DNA of 42,623 nt from Alphaproteobacteria bacterium (lineage in GTDB: Bacteria > Pseudomonadota > Alphaproteobacteria > Micavibrionales > Micavibrionaceae): the NCBI GenBank assembly GCA_022763065.1, contig JALEGH010000043.1, positions 1 to 42,623 of the forward strand, given 5' to 3'. Each line of letters starts with the position of its first letter. Positions within the stretch are counted from its first letter, which is position 1. The position numbers were made by a program, and so were the translations under genes. The notes under the pieces were generated by a model. The model worked only from the letters and a program-made list of their open reading frames with translations. It was not told the origin of the DNA and did no database searches. This document shows positions 7,643 through 15,848 of this stretch, in pieces.

Positions 7643-10600
7643 TTAAGACTCCGTATCAGGGTCTTGCGCATCTCCGCCTTCACCTTCTTCATTCTCGTCA
7701 TCATCAGATGGCGGAATGTTACCTTCCATCATGCTGCCCAGCTCGGCTTCCATCTGCTCGGCACTATTGAGCATATGCGCACGCGGGTCCACATGTGGCG
7801 GCGATTTATCCAGTTTTGATTGGCTGGCATCTACCAACTCATCAACAATACTTTCAATCACCGCACTTAAGGCGGCAGAGCGCGTACGCCCTTCCTCTGA
7901 TAAGGCCATGATCCTGCGCCTGATCTCTCCACGCGCACTTCCGCCGGGGAAATTAGCCGCCAACATCTGCCGCCCCCGGTGCGCGCCAAGCCTTTCATAA
8001 AGACGATTCCTGATCGCCACATCTTCGGAAGAGGTTGACAGCGCCCATAATTCAATCGGACCTAACGTGTTATAAAGGTGCTGCTCATAACGTCCTTCAA
8101 CAGTTCCCAAAACGAAAAGAACCGGCGCACCGCTAGCCTTCGGACCAGTCAGCTTGTGCCTAATCACACTTCTAGCAGTTTCGGACAAGCCAAAACGCTC
8201 CCGGATATTTTCCACCGCCTGATCCGAAATCGCTGCGCCCAAAACCCAGATACCGGTCGCCAGATCAATCATATCATCATCAAAATCATCCAGGAGCTGT
8301 GATGACAAGGCAATTTGCACACCACGCTTTCGTCCCTCCCGCACATCACGTATGACCTGCGCGCGTACGGATTCGGAATTGTTGGTTCTGTGAAATTCAT
8401 CATAACAAAGACGCTTGGGTGTCTCGATAATGTCTTGGATGCGCATCTCGTGATAATATTTATATTTCTCAGGTACGGCATGCAGCATCTCTGTGCCCAC
8501 CCACCACTCACGTACCAAGATATGACGCGCCAGCATATACATCACCGCCGTTTGACGGTCTGCCGTATCATCACCCTGCGGTGAGACATCCATCAAATCA
8601 AGCGCACAAATCCGTGAGTTAGACACATCAAAGCGTGTCACACCAGCCAGAATAGGAAATTCCCGAATGGCCGAAGTAATCATCCGTTCAAAGGCATTAA
8701 TCACATTTTCTGTAGTCAGACCCACCGCCGTTTGTTCCAGCAAGGACCGGATCTGCGGTCGCCGTGAGGCCGTCACCGCGTCAGCCAAAGTAGGTGAAGC
8801 AAAACGCTGCGCCCGTATCGCCATATCAACCTCTTCCACATCAAATAACCGGTCCACCACATCCCACCAATAAGGATCTGTCGGCAGGTGAATTTTATGC
8901 TTGTGGAGGGTTTCATCAACCTCATCATCCAGTCGGGCGAGATAGGGGCGCGGCTCCGCATTGGCGGCCACATCATCGCGCCAACGAAACATTTCATCAA
9001 CCACCAAACCGGTGAGCTGCTGTATCCCGTCATAGGCCCGCTCCGCCCCTGGCGGCGTACATAAAAGCGTGAGAAGCTCAACCAGATAGGCCCGCTCATC
9101 AATGAGAGGGTAACGGCAACCAAGCTGCGTATCAAACGGGTTCACCGCAAAATCCTGCGTCATGCGCAAGCGGTAATGCTCTGCTTCATGCGAGCGCTCT
9201 TCCGGCAAGGCTTCTTTGATCAAAGAAATCATCCCTGAAGAAGACGGACCAATATCAATCACCGCCACGAAGGGCAGTTTTTGAATACCGGGGCTTAAGA
9301 TACAAGCCATATTCATAGAGTTCAAAAGAACCGATTTACCGGCACCGGGCTGCGCGAACATCAGATCAAACCATGTTGTTGTGACATTCGTTCCCGTCTG
9401 ATACGGCCAGACCTTCCCGTCCGGCGTCCTAAAGAGCATCGCGCCCGTACCAAAGGGGGAAGAGGGGCGTTGCCACGGCATCAGCTTCATGACTTCATAC
9501 ATCGGTGCCACAGCCGCAGGAGCCGTCCCCGCACAGTGAATGCCCATCGCCGAGGACATCACACAGTCAAGCGGATCTCCTGAAAACTCGCTTACCTGAC
9601 AATAACCCCAACTCTCCACCGCCTGAATGAGGTTCGATAACCGGTCTTGGGTTAGTTTCAAATCATCATAGGGGCCCCATGTCGCCATAGATACCCGCAT
9701 CCTGACCACCGGTTCTTTCCGCGCCAAACGTTGCAACCCTTCCAGCGAATATTTGATCTGTTTATTAAGCGCATTTGTCACACCCAAAATTGTCGCGATA
9801 AAGGTCCTGAAAGCCGTCGCATAAGCGCCGCCACCCTCAATCATAAAGGAAATCCGGTAAGGCACTTCGGAGTCATGTAAACGGTTAAGCAGCATTGGAA
9901 ACGGGCTAGGGTCCATCGGGGCCAACGTAATATCTGCACCGCCCCAGAGCTGATCCCCGATACGTACAATCGATTCGTCAACCACAAACGCATCGGCCAG
10001 CGCGATTTGCTGGCGCAATGACGGCCATAAAATTTCGGACATATCGGTTTTGCTTAACGGCGCACGCGGCGGCACAGGATCGCCCGGCAAACAAGCATTC
10101 CAGTGCTTATGCGCCTTGGTCGGGTAAAGGTTGTTTTTCACCGCCCGCAAGCCGTCATGAACATTAAGCACCTGCGCCGCAATCCCCAGCTCATCTAAAG
10201 AAGACATGACCGATGCAATGAAACTCTTATGGCGCGTACGCAGCGCATCAAGAGCCGCCAAGGGAAATTGTGCCTGTCCTGCCGCCACCCATTTCTTACC
10301 TTTGGACTCCTTGGCCGCGCGCTTCATTTCACTTTTTGTCAGGATAGAAGGGCGCGTCCATAAAACAAAATAACATTCCTCATAGGACAAATAGCGCGAC
10401 AAATGCCGGACCCGCTCATCAAAAATATCTTTCACCGCCAAACCGGTATCGAGCGCGGTTTGGCGCGCTGGCTGCAGTAATTCCTCTAAATGATGCGAAA
10501 TCCGGTCTTTTTCCCGCACAAAATAGACCTGCATCGCATGGCCTTGCCTATCAAAACGCGCGCCGATTTTAATAGTGGCCCCCTCAATCAGGTAAGCATA

Positions 10601-10774
10601 CTCCTCCTCACCCACCAATTGACGCGAACCATCAATCCGGACATAGGTAATGAGCGAGCCATCCGAAGCCGCAATTGCTTCCTCGCTATCCCCTGTTTCC
10701 AGACGGATATAGCTTTCCAGCGACTTTTTCATCGCCACTTGGAAGGGAGCCATTATTCTATTAAAAAGTCTCAT
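7643..10774 (-). CDS. icmB: T4BSS ATPase IcmB/DotO (VirB4/TraU type)
   Basis: This 1043-residue protein is close in size to Legionella IcmB/DotO (about 1009). It has an N-terminal half without known catalytic motifs, a Walker A QPGAGKS near residues 474-481, and a Walker B-like LCYDEFH near 790 followed by an arginine-rich strand. IcmB is the VirB4-class ATPase that docks at the cytoplasmic base of the Dot/Icm machine. The C-terminal 40 residues are Asp/Glu-rich. No strong SD precedes the ATG at 10774; a second Met eight codons in is possible. It sits downstream of icmJ, its usual partner, but a small opposite-strand gene separates them, so icmB probably has its own promoter in 10775-10970. 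Confidence 0.93.
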   Translation of the reverse strand: MRLFNRIMAPFQVAMKKSLESYIRLETGDSEEAIAASDGSLITYVRIDGSRQLVGEEEYAYLIEGATIKIGARFDRQGHAMQVYFVREKDRISHHLEELLQPARQTALDTGLAVKDIFDERVRHLSRYLSYEECYFVLWTRPSILTKSEMKRAAKESKGKKWVAAGQAQFPLAALDALRTRHKSFIASVMSSLDELGIAAQVLNVHDGLRAVKNNLYPTKAHKHWNACLPGDPVPPRAPLSKTDMSEILWPSLRQQIALADAFVVDESIVRIGDQLWGGADITLAPMDPSPFPMLLNRLHDSEVPYRISFMIEGGGAYATAFRTFIATILGVTNALNKQIKYSLEGLQRLARKEPVVRMRVSMATWGPYDDLKLTQDRLSNLIQAVESWGYCQVSEFSGDPLDCVMSSAMGIHCAGTAPAAVAPMYEVMKLMPWQRPSSPFGTGAMLFRTPDGKVWPYQTGTNVTTTWFDLMFAQPGAGKSVLLNSMNMACILSPGIQKLPFVAVIDIGPSSSGMISLIKEALPEERSHEAEHYRLRMTQDFAVNPFDTQLGCRYPLIDERAYLVELLTLLCTPPGAERAYDGIQQLTGLVVDEMFRWRDDVAANAEPRPYLARLDDEVDETLHKHKIHLPTDPYWWDVVDRLFDVEEVDMAIRAQRFASPTLADAVTASRRPQIRSLLEQTAVGLTTENVINAFERMITSAIREFPILAGVTRFDVSNSRICALDLMDVSPQGDDTADRQTAVMYMLARHILVREWWVGTEMLHAVPEKYKYYHEMRIQDIIETPKRLCYDEFHRTNNSESVRAQVIRDVREGRKRGVQIALSSQLLDDFDDDMIDLATGIWVLGAAISDQAVENIRERFGLSETARSVIRHKLTGPKASGAPVLFVLGTVEGRYEQHLYNTLGPIELWALSTSSEDVAIRNRLYERLGAHRGRQMLAANFPGGSARGEIRRRIMALSEEGRTRSAALSAVIESIVDELVDASQSKLDKSPPHVDPRAHMLNSAEQMEAELGSMMEGNIPPSDDDENEEGEGGDAQDPDTES

Positions 10775-10978
10775 GTAAAAAATTCGAAGCTTTGTGCGCT
10801 ATATAGCTGAAAAAACTATGATAACAGGATATTATACATCACGCGCGGAATATAGGAAAAATTGCGCCTTTTACGCGCTTTACTTGAGTTTTTAAGATTG
10901 TCGTATAAATATAAAGACACACATACCAGCGGAATAATGATACAATCGGCGATATGGTATAATTGTGCTAAATTTTAT

Positions 10979-11006
10979 TTGACATAATTTTCTATTATGG
11001 TATAAC
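10979..11006 (+). promoter_or_regulatory. Sigma-70 promoter of the small gene at 11043
   Basis: TTGACA (10979-10984), a 16-base spacer and TATAAC (11001-11006) form a near-consensus promoter 36 bases before the start codon. The 268-base interval 10775-11042 is AT-rich and must also hold the divergent icmB promoter, which I could not place with certainty. Confidence 0.7.
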
Positions 11007-11042
11007 TAGAGCATGTATTAAATAAGGTGAGGATTTAAGTCC

Positions 11043-11258
11043 ATGTCAAAGAAGAAAACACAAAAACCTAAAGAAGAGAGTCCGTTCATAAGGGCTCATA
11101 GGAATGCGAATAAATTTGCTACGGTGCTCGTCGGAACTACGGGAGGTGCCGCGGCAGCGTTCGGCCTTGCTGTTACCGGAATAGCCACTGCTCCTGCCGC
11201 CTTAGCTGCGGGTGCTTTAATAGTCGGGGCATCCGGAGTCATAGCTTACAAAATATAA
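11043..11258 (+). CDS. Small Gly/Ala-rich hydrophobic protein of unknown function (71 aa)
   Basis: The 71-residue product has a basic N-terminal 27 residues (MSKKKTQKPKEES) and then about 42 residues that are almost wholly Gly, Ala, Val, Thr and Ile, able to form a hairpin of two short membrane helices with small-xxx-small packing (VGTTGGAAAAFGLAVTG). AAGGTGAGGA precedes the ATG, and a near-consensus promoter lies upstream, so it is probably expressed. It lies between icmJ and icmB on the opposite strand, which suggests later insertion or an independent role. Its hydrophobic glycine-zipper nature recalls small pore-forming or holin-like peptides, but nothing specific identifies it. Confidence 0.7.
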   Translation: MSKKKTQKPKEESPFIRAHRNANKFATVLVGTTGGAAAAFGLAVTGIATAPAALAAGALIVGASGVIAYKI

Positions 11259-11277
11259 AAACACCTTTGAGATCGTC

Positions 11278-11988
11278 TCACGCCACCTGACCTGAGGCGA
11301 CCAGCTCGGCGTAGAAATTCTTCCACTGGCTGGGTACTTTGCCGCCAAAGGGACCATCTTTGGAGCGCCAATAGGCCAAAATCTGCGGGAATTGGTTAAA
11401 TTCTAAATCGCCTTCTTTGATAATACGCCGGTCCAGTGGAAATAGACGTACACCTTCCAGCTTTTTCTCCCGCATCGCATAATGGCGCGGACCTAAGAAA
11501 TCCTTCATTACGGTGGCCAAAACATACGGGTCATCCGTATCAATACGCTGCTTCACATCCTCGCGCCTGCTCATCAAAACCTCCAGCGTTTTTTTGGCCG
11601 TTTCCGACATCGTGCCTTGGGAAATGCGGGCCACATAGATCGCTCTGGCAATGTGGTTCAGCTCCGCCTGCTCAATCTCCGGCAACCAGATGAGAACACC
11701 GGAATTCATTTCCGCGACCTTTTCCAGATCAAAACATTGATGGCAATAAATACAAGAAGTGATCATATTATCCATCTGTAGATTAGTCGGATCATTGTCG
11801 ACAAAATGTACGTCTTGATATTTGGAAGATTGGAAACCGCAAAAACGGCAAGTGTGGTCGTCACGCTCCAGAATTTTTTGACGGATCGCCGGGGTCAAAC
11901 CGGCATCGGCTTGATTTCCCGCCTGAACAACGTCTTGGGCACCGCGCTTTTCCAGCGCGATACCCAATGTAATTGGATACATATCCAT
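11278..11988 (-). CDS. icmJ: T4BSS coupling-complex protein IcmJ/DotN
   Basis: This 236-residue protein (Legionella IcmJ about 208) has the zinc-knuckle of the family, which has an HNH-like fold: CRFC at residues 47-50, His 61, and CIYCHQC at 79-85. The rest, including GVLIWLPEIEQAELNHIARA and the W-rich end, follows IcmJ. DotN binds DotL with DotM in the cytoplasmic coupling complex that brings substrates to the channel; no nuclease activity is expected. It starts 26 bases after icmD, with two close Met choices (1 and 3). DotL and DotM are not in this window. Despite the HNH-like motif, the icmD-icmJ-icmB context makes IcmJ the right call. Confidence 0.9.
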   Translation of the reverse strand: MDMYPITLGIALEKRGAQDVVQAGNQADAGLTPAIRQKILERDDHTCRFCGFQSSKYQDVHFVDNDPTNLQMDNMITSCIYCHQCFDLEKVAEMNSGVLIWLPEIEQAELNHIARAIYVARISQGTMSETAKKTLEVLMSRREDVKQRIDTDDPYVLATVMKDFLGPRHYAMREKKLEGVRLFPLDRRIIKEGDLEFNQFPQILAYWRSKDGPFGGKVPSQWKNFYAELVASGQVA

Positions 11989-12014
11989 TAGGTTTTAGAC
12001 CCTGTGTTAAAGTC

Positions 12015-12404
12015 CTATTTGATAGCAAACTGAACTTTATTAAGCTCAGCCGCAGAAACGGTTGTTCCGTCTCCGATAGTATTTTGCATCGCCTCGTACA
12101 CAATTGGTAGAGCAAATAATCCACCACCAGCTGTCAAACGGATCGCACCATCTTTAAGCGGTGTTTGCGACGGGTTTTCCACGTGATCCTTGATTTTCAA
12201 AATCCCAAGAACCCCCAATAAAATTCCCAACATGTAGGACACACCGGTTAAAAGTCCCGGCAATTCAGAGATAGACTCGGTAATATTTCCGGCAATAGAG
12301 CTAAAATTATTTCCATTTGCCAGCGCGTCTTCCGCCCCTGTCATGGTACCAACCAAGACAGCAACACTTAAGACAAGGCTCTTTCTTTTGATAAATCTAA
12401 TCAT
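12015..12404 (-). CDS. icmD: T4BSS inner-membrane protein IcmD/DotP
   Basis: The 129-residue protein is the size of Legionella IcmD (132). It has a cleavable or anchoring N-terminus (8-29, ending ALA), a short linker, a membrane helix at about 51-70 (LLTGVSYMLGILLGVLGILK), the family motif KDHVENPSQTPLKDG and a second hydrophobic stretch at 92-106. A strong SD, AAAGGAGA, lies six bases before the ATG. It begins the icmD-icmJ run. The same module occurs in the first half of the protein at 4647-5690. Function in the membrane complex is known only in outline. Confidence 0.85.
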   Translation of the reverse strand: MIRFIKRKSLVLSVAVLVGTMTGAEDALANGNNFSSIAGNITESISELPGLLTGVSYMLGILLGVLGILKIKDHVENPSQTPLKDGAIRLTAGGGLFALPIVYEAMQNTIGDGTTVSAAELNKVQFAIK

Positions 12405-12563
12405 TTTTGTCTCCTTTCAAAATCAAAGAATTTATTACGTCCAATTCACCTTAAATTCTATAATCACTAAAAAACCTATTCGTTTCATATTCGCCGTAAA
12501 AACGGAATTAGTCACTAAATAACGGTTTTTTATCCTATATTTCTATTAAACCACATTTTGGCC

Positions 12564-12750
12564 AATTAAGGCAAATTTTGGGCATTTATTTTATGAAAAA
12601 TTTTTAATACTTTGTTTTTAAACAATATTTTTAGGTCTAAATCTGCCTTATTTTGCCTTAATTCAAATCAATGCCCCACAATTTACTCTCAAGGTCGGGC
12701 ATAAAACCACGCTCTAAGGTACCAAAAATTCGGTAAAAAAGGCAAATTTT
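12564..12750. repeat. Repeated AAGGCAAA motifs in the icmD upstream region
   Basis: The 373-base gap 12405-12777 holds no gene I can support. AATTAAGGCAAA (12564-12575) is repeated exactly as its reverse complement at 12652-12663, and AAGGCAAATTTT occurs directly at 12568-12579 and 12739-12750; TGCCTTA occurs twice in tandem at 12644-12661. Several copies of one short motif in both orientations in front of the icmD operon suggest operator sites for one regulator. The region is strongly AT-rich. Confidence 0.5.
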
Positions 12751-12777
12751 CTACAAGATTTAAGGACAGACGAAATG

Positions 12778-14310
12778 CTATTGCCTAATCTGCCCCTTGG
12801 AGGTTTTGACAACCCAGCGCCCTGACACCAGATCGATGGAACGCACCCGCCCCATGCCTTCTATCGTGTCACCGACAATCACAGGGGTCAAAATGCGCTG
12901 TCCCTTTTTGGCAACCCATGCCTTGCCCGGCATAGCAGCGCGGAGCTCCCATTTTCCTGCAGGCGCGCTAGATTTACGCGTAGCAATTTTCTTCTTCGGT
13001 GCTTGCCCGGACGTTGTTTTGGGAACAGTATTAGAAGGTTTGGCGCTTTGTGCCATTACAGACTGCTTGGCCGATAATTCTTCAATTTTACCCTTCAAGC
13101 TTTCAATTTCTGCACGGTAAGTATCTTCATTCTTTTGTAACTCTTCAATGCGCTGTTGCGCCTCTTGCAATTGGCTTGAGACAGGATTTACCGGGTCAGG
13201 TAAAGAAGAACTCGGTTCTGGTTGTGTATTGTCTTGCGACACTTTAGATATGGCTTTTTCTGGCGTGGTTTCTACCACTTCCTGAATAGATGGCTCTGCC
13301 ACCGCCTCTTCAACGACTTGTTCTACAACCTTCGTTTCAGGCATCTGTCTTTGTTGTTCTGTAGGCGAGGTAACCTCTTCCAATCCCAAAGCATTCGTCC
13401 CCATAACGTCGCCCGTCACATCACCCAAAGCTTCACCGAAAGTGTCTACTGTATCTTTCTTCGAAAACATATCATCTTGCTCAAAATCATCTTTTGTTTT
13501 TTGAGGCACTTGTTTTGAAACTTCATCTGCTTTTTGGGTTACAGGTTTTTCTTTCTCTGTTTGAGCAGGAGCCTCATCGACAGGCGTATCAGGAAGAGGT
13601 GCTTTATCCCGGCTGTCGAAAATAGCGCCATAATCAGGCGGAGAACGGGGAACCTGCTGATTAATGGTAGAAGGCGTTTCTTCTTCCACTGTAGCGACAA
13701 TCGGTGTTGGCATCGGCGGCGTGTCGTCAATACGCGGTGCCATCTCCATATCTTTTAAAATATCCGGTTCATATAAAAACCCCTGATCATTCTTGCCGCC
13801 GGTCTTTTGTTTGTTCTTATCTTGCACCTGATCCATCGTCAGCGTGCCATCTGCGTTACCTTCTTTCTCACCCCCAAAGATAGGACCATCCGTCAAGCCC
13901 ACCATGCCGATAGCAGAAACAAATCTCTCAACCACCGCCGGTTTATTGGTCACAAGCTGATAGCCTAATACCAAAACCCCTAATCCCAACGCCGCGATAA
14001 TAGCGATCGCGTTAAAGCTCAAATCTATTTCAAAGCCGCCACCGGTTTTGCGAAGGCCAGCGCCGGGCGCTAAGCCCTCACCCTCGTCTTCATCCTCATC
14101 ATCGTCATCGAAATCATCAAAGGGGTAAAGATCTTCCTCCTCTTCCTGTATATCGGAAAATTCATCACCCAGCTCATCGCCAAATCCGTCATCAAAGCTG
14201 TCTTCCTCAGGCAAGTCGACATCATCAAACTCATCATCGCCATATCCATCCTCGAAATCCGCATCGAGCATGTCGTCATCATCGTCGAATTGTTTATCCT
14301 GACTATCCAT
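12778..14310 (-). CDS. icmG: T4BSS inner-membrane scaffold IcmG/DotF
   Basis: This 510-residue protein has an extremely acidic cytoplasmic N-terminus (residues 1-80, mostly Asp and Glu), one membrane helix at about 100-120, a long Pro/Thr/Glu-rich periplasmic linker (about 150-385), a coiled coil at about 388-425 (LQEAQQRIEELQKNEDTYRA), and a C-terminal domain with WELRAAMPGKAWVAKKGQ. That end matches the IcmG/DotF/TraP C-terminus, which occurs with IcmE in all I-type systems. Legionella DotF is about 269 residues; the excess lies in the acidic tail and linker. It lies 89 bases after dotG. Confidence 0.82.
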   Translation of the reverse strand: MDSQDKQFDDDDDMLDADFEDGYGDDEFDDVDLPEEDSFDDGFGDELGDEFSDIQEEEEDLYPFDDFDDDDEDEDEGEGLAPGAGLRKTGGGFEIDLSFNAIAIIAALGLGVLVLGYQLVTNKPAVVERFVSAIGMVGLTDGPIFGGEKEGNADGTLTMDQVQDKNKQKTGGKNDQGFLYEPDILKDMEMAPRIDDTPPMPTPIVATVEEETPSTINQQVPRSPPDYGAIFDSRDKAPLPDTPVDEAPAQTEKEKPVTQKADEVSKQVPQKTKDDFEQDDMFSKKDTVDTFGEALGDVTGDVMGTNALGLEEVTSPTEQQRQMPETKVVEQVVEEAVAEPSIQEVVETTPEKAISKVSQDNTQPEPSSSLPDPVNPVSSQLQEAQQRIEELQKNEDTYRAEIESLKGKIEELSAKQSVMAQSAKPSNTVPKTTSGQAPKKKIATRKSSAPAGKWELRAAMPGKAWVAKKGQRILTPVIVGDTIEGMGRVRSIDLVSGRWVVKTSKGQIRQ

Positions 14311-14399
14311 AGCTTCCTTTTAAGCAGAAGAACAAAAACAGGGCAAGCCCCCAATGCCATACCATATAGCAATCCCAAGCGAGCATGACAGGCGCATAA

Positions 14400-15848
14400 T
14401 TATTGACCCAAATTGTTCAAATTAACGCCTGATAACGGGTTTGCTATACCGCCTGTACTTGTTGAGAAATTAAACGGCTGTACAGGTTGTGTACCAAAGG
14501 GCGGTGTTGCTCCAACCCCTCCGGGGTCATTCACGTTCTGCAGGAGTTGCGGCTGATCCGTAACAGGGCTTACAAATAAAACACCAATAGGTGTACCGGC
14601 CCGCACACGGATAAGCGGCTGTGTCCCGTCAAACATTTCACCAAAAATATTTGACAGCTCCTCCCCCGCTTCCGCAATACCTGAAGCCACTTTCTGATCA
14701 CGGCTTAAATCCTGATTGGACGTTGTCTCGGAAACCGTATCCCCTGAAATCGTTACCGATGTCCGCCCTGAATCAGCAATAGCCTCCGTCAAGCCTTCGA
14801 CAAATTCTGCGGCCATCGGCAAAATCACCCGTTGCCAATAACGCCTATCAATATCGGTAACCACACCCGGCAAGGTCGTATCCGGATCAATCGCCACCGC
14901 ATTGGCCGCATAATCAACCCCGTCCAAAACGGCGGTACTAAAATTCATTGTCAGATAATCATTTGTGGCCGCAAAATTACCGATGATACGCGCCCCCTTA
15001 AGTGGCCCGGTCGCAATCTGCGCTAAAATAGGTCCTGGCGCATCTGTATTAGCTTCGGTCAACATATAAGCATATTCAATCGTGCCCGCCGGAATGAGAA
15101 TCTCCACCTCTTCTCCGTCCTCTTCGAGTTGCTGCTGCTGCGCCGCCAAAGCAGCCTCCAATTGTTGACGTTGCTTTTCTGCCAAAGCCTCCAGATAAGC
15201 CATTGTTGCCACCGGTTGTACATTCATTCCATTAATCGGCTGGTTGGCCAGCACCGATTCCATTTGTTGCGCCATTGCCTGCGCCATCGCATTCACCGCA
15301 GGCGTCTTGGTATCCACCTCTGGCTCCGGCGGTTCTTGAGGTTCAACCTGCTGCTGAATTTGCTGTTGTCTGATCCGCTCTTCTTGCATCCGGCGCCACC
15401 GCTCCAACGGATCTTCTTCCGCTGGTTCTTCAAATTGAAGCGGCAAGGTTCCCTTTGGCGCTTCTACCGGTGTTGGCACCGCACTTTCACCCTGACGCAA
15501 GGCTTCTTCGGTCCGTCTTGTATTTTCTTCTTCAACCGCCTGGCGGTAGGCTTCTGTCACCTCCGCCGTACCGGGTGCTTCGGTTAAATCACGGCTACGC
15601 GCCACACGGGAGGTCGGGTCTTTCTCGTTCTTACCACCAAATAATATGATCCCCAAAATCAGCAAGGCCAGCGCGCCTAAAATCACACCAATCTTAACAA
15701 AAGGGTTATTCTTCCAAAGATCGGCGAGCGAATTTTCCGTCGTCGCCAGATCATCAAACCCGTCATCATCAAAATCATCGACATCAAACCCGTCCGTGTC
15801 GAATTCATTATCAATGTCATCATCTATAGGCTTGTCATCGTCACTCAT
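14400..15848 (-). CDS. icmE: T4BSS envelope-spanning protein IcmE/DotG (VirB10 domain)
   Basis: DotG spans both membranes and its C-terminal VirB10/TrbI domain lines the outer-membrane part of the core complex with DotC, DotD and DotH. This protein is 482 residues, with an acidic N-terminus (1-45, over half Asp/Glu), a membrane helix at about 52-70, a Pro/Glu/Gln-rich periplasmic stretch with coiled-coil potential (about 85-245), and the VirB10 domain from about 250: PAGTIEYAYML, GPLKGARIIGNF and VDYAANAVAIDPDT are the usual blocks. Legionella DotG is about 1048 residues because of a large repeat region, which is absent here. It overlaps the dotH stop by eight bases. Confidence 0.92.
   Translation of the reverse strand: MSDDDKPIDDDIDNEFDTDGFDVDDFDDDGFDDLATTENSLADLWKNNPFVKIGVILGALALLILGIILFGGKNEKDPTSRVARSRDLTEAPGTAEVTEAYRQAVEEENTRRTEEALRQGESAVPTPVEAPKGTLPLQFEEPAEEDPLERWRRMQEERIRQQQIQQQVEPQEPPEPEVDTKTPAVNAMAQAMAQQMESVLANQPINGMNVQPVATMAYLEALAEKQRQQLEAALAAQQQQLEEDGEEVEILIPAGTIEYAYMLTEANTDAPGPILAQIATGPLKGARIIGNFAATNDYLTMNFSTAVLDGVDYAANAVAIDPDTTLPGVVTDIDRRYWQRVILPMAAEFVEGLTEAIADSGRTSVTISGDTVSETTSNQDLSRDQKVASGIAEAGEELSNIFGEMFDGTQPLIRVRAGTPIGVLFVSPVTDQPQLLQNVNDPGGVGATPPFGTQPVQPFNFSTSTGGIANPLSGVNLNNLGQ

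Noticed and set aside
11268..11280. TGAGA-TCG-TCTCA hairpin between the small gene and icmJ as a terminator
   Set aside because: The stem is only five pairs and no T tract follows directly on either strand.
11278..11988. HNH homing endonuclease
   Set aside because: The CxxC/CxxCHxC zinc site is HNH-like, but length, downstream sequence and the icmD-icmJ-icmB context fit IcmJ/DotN.
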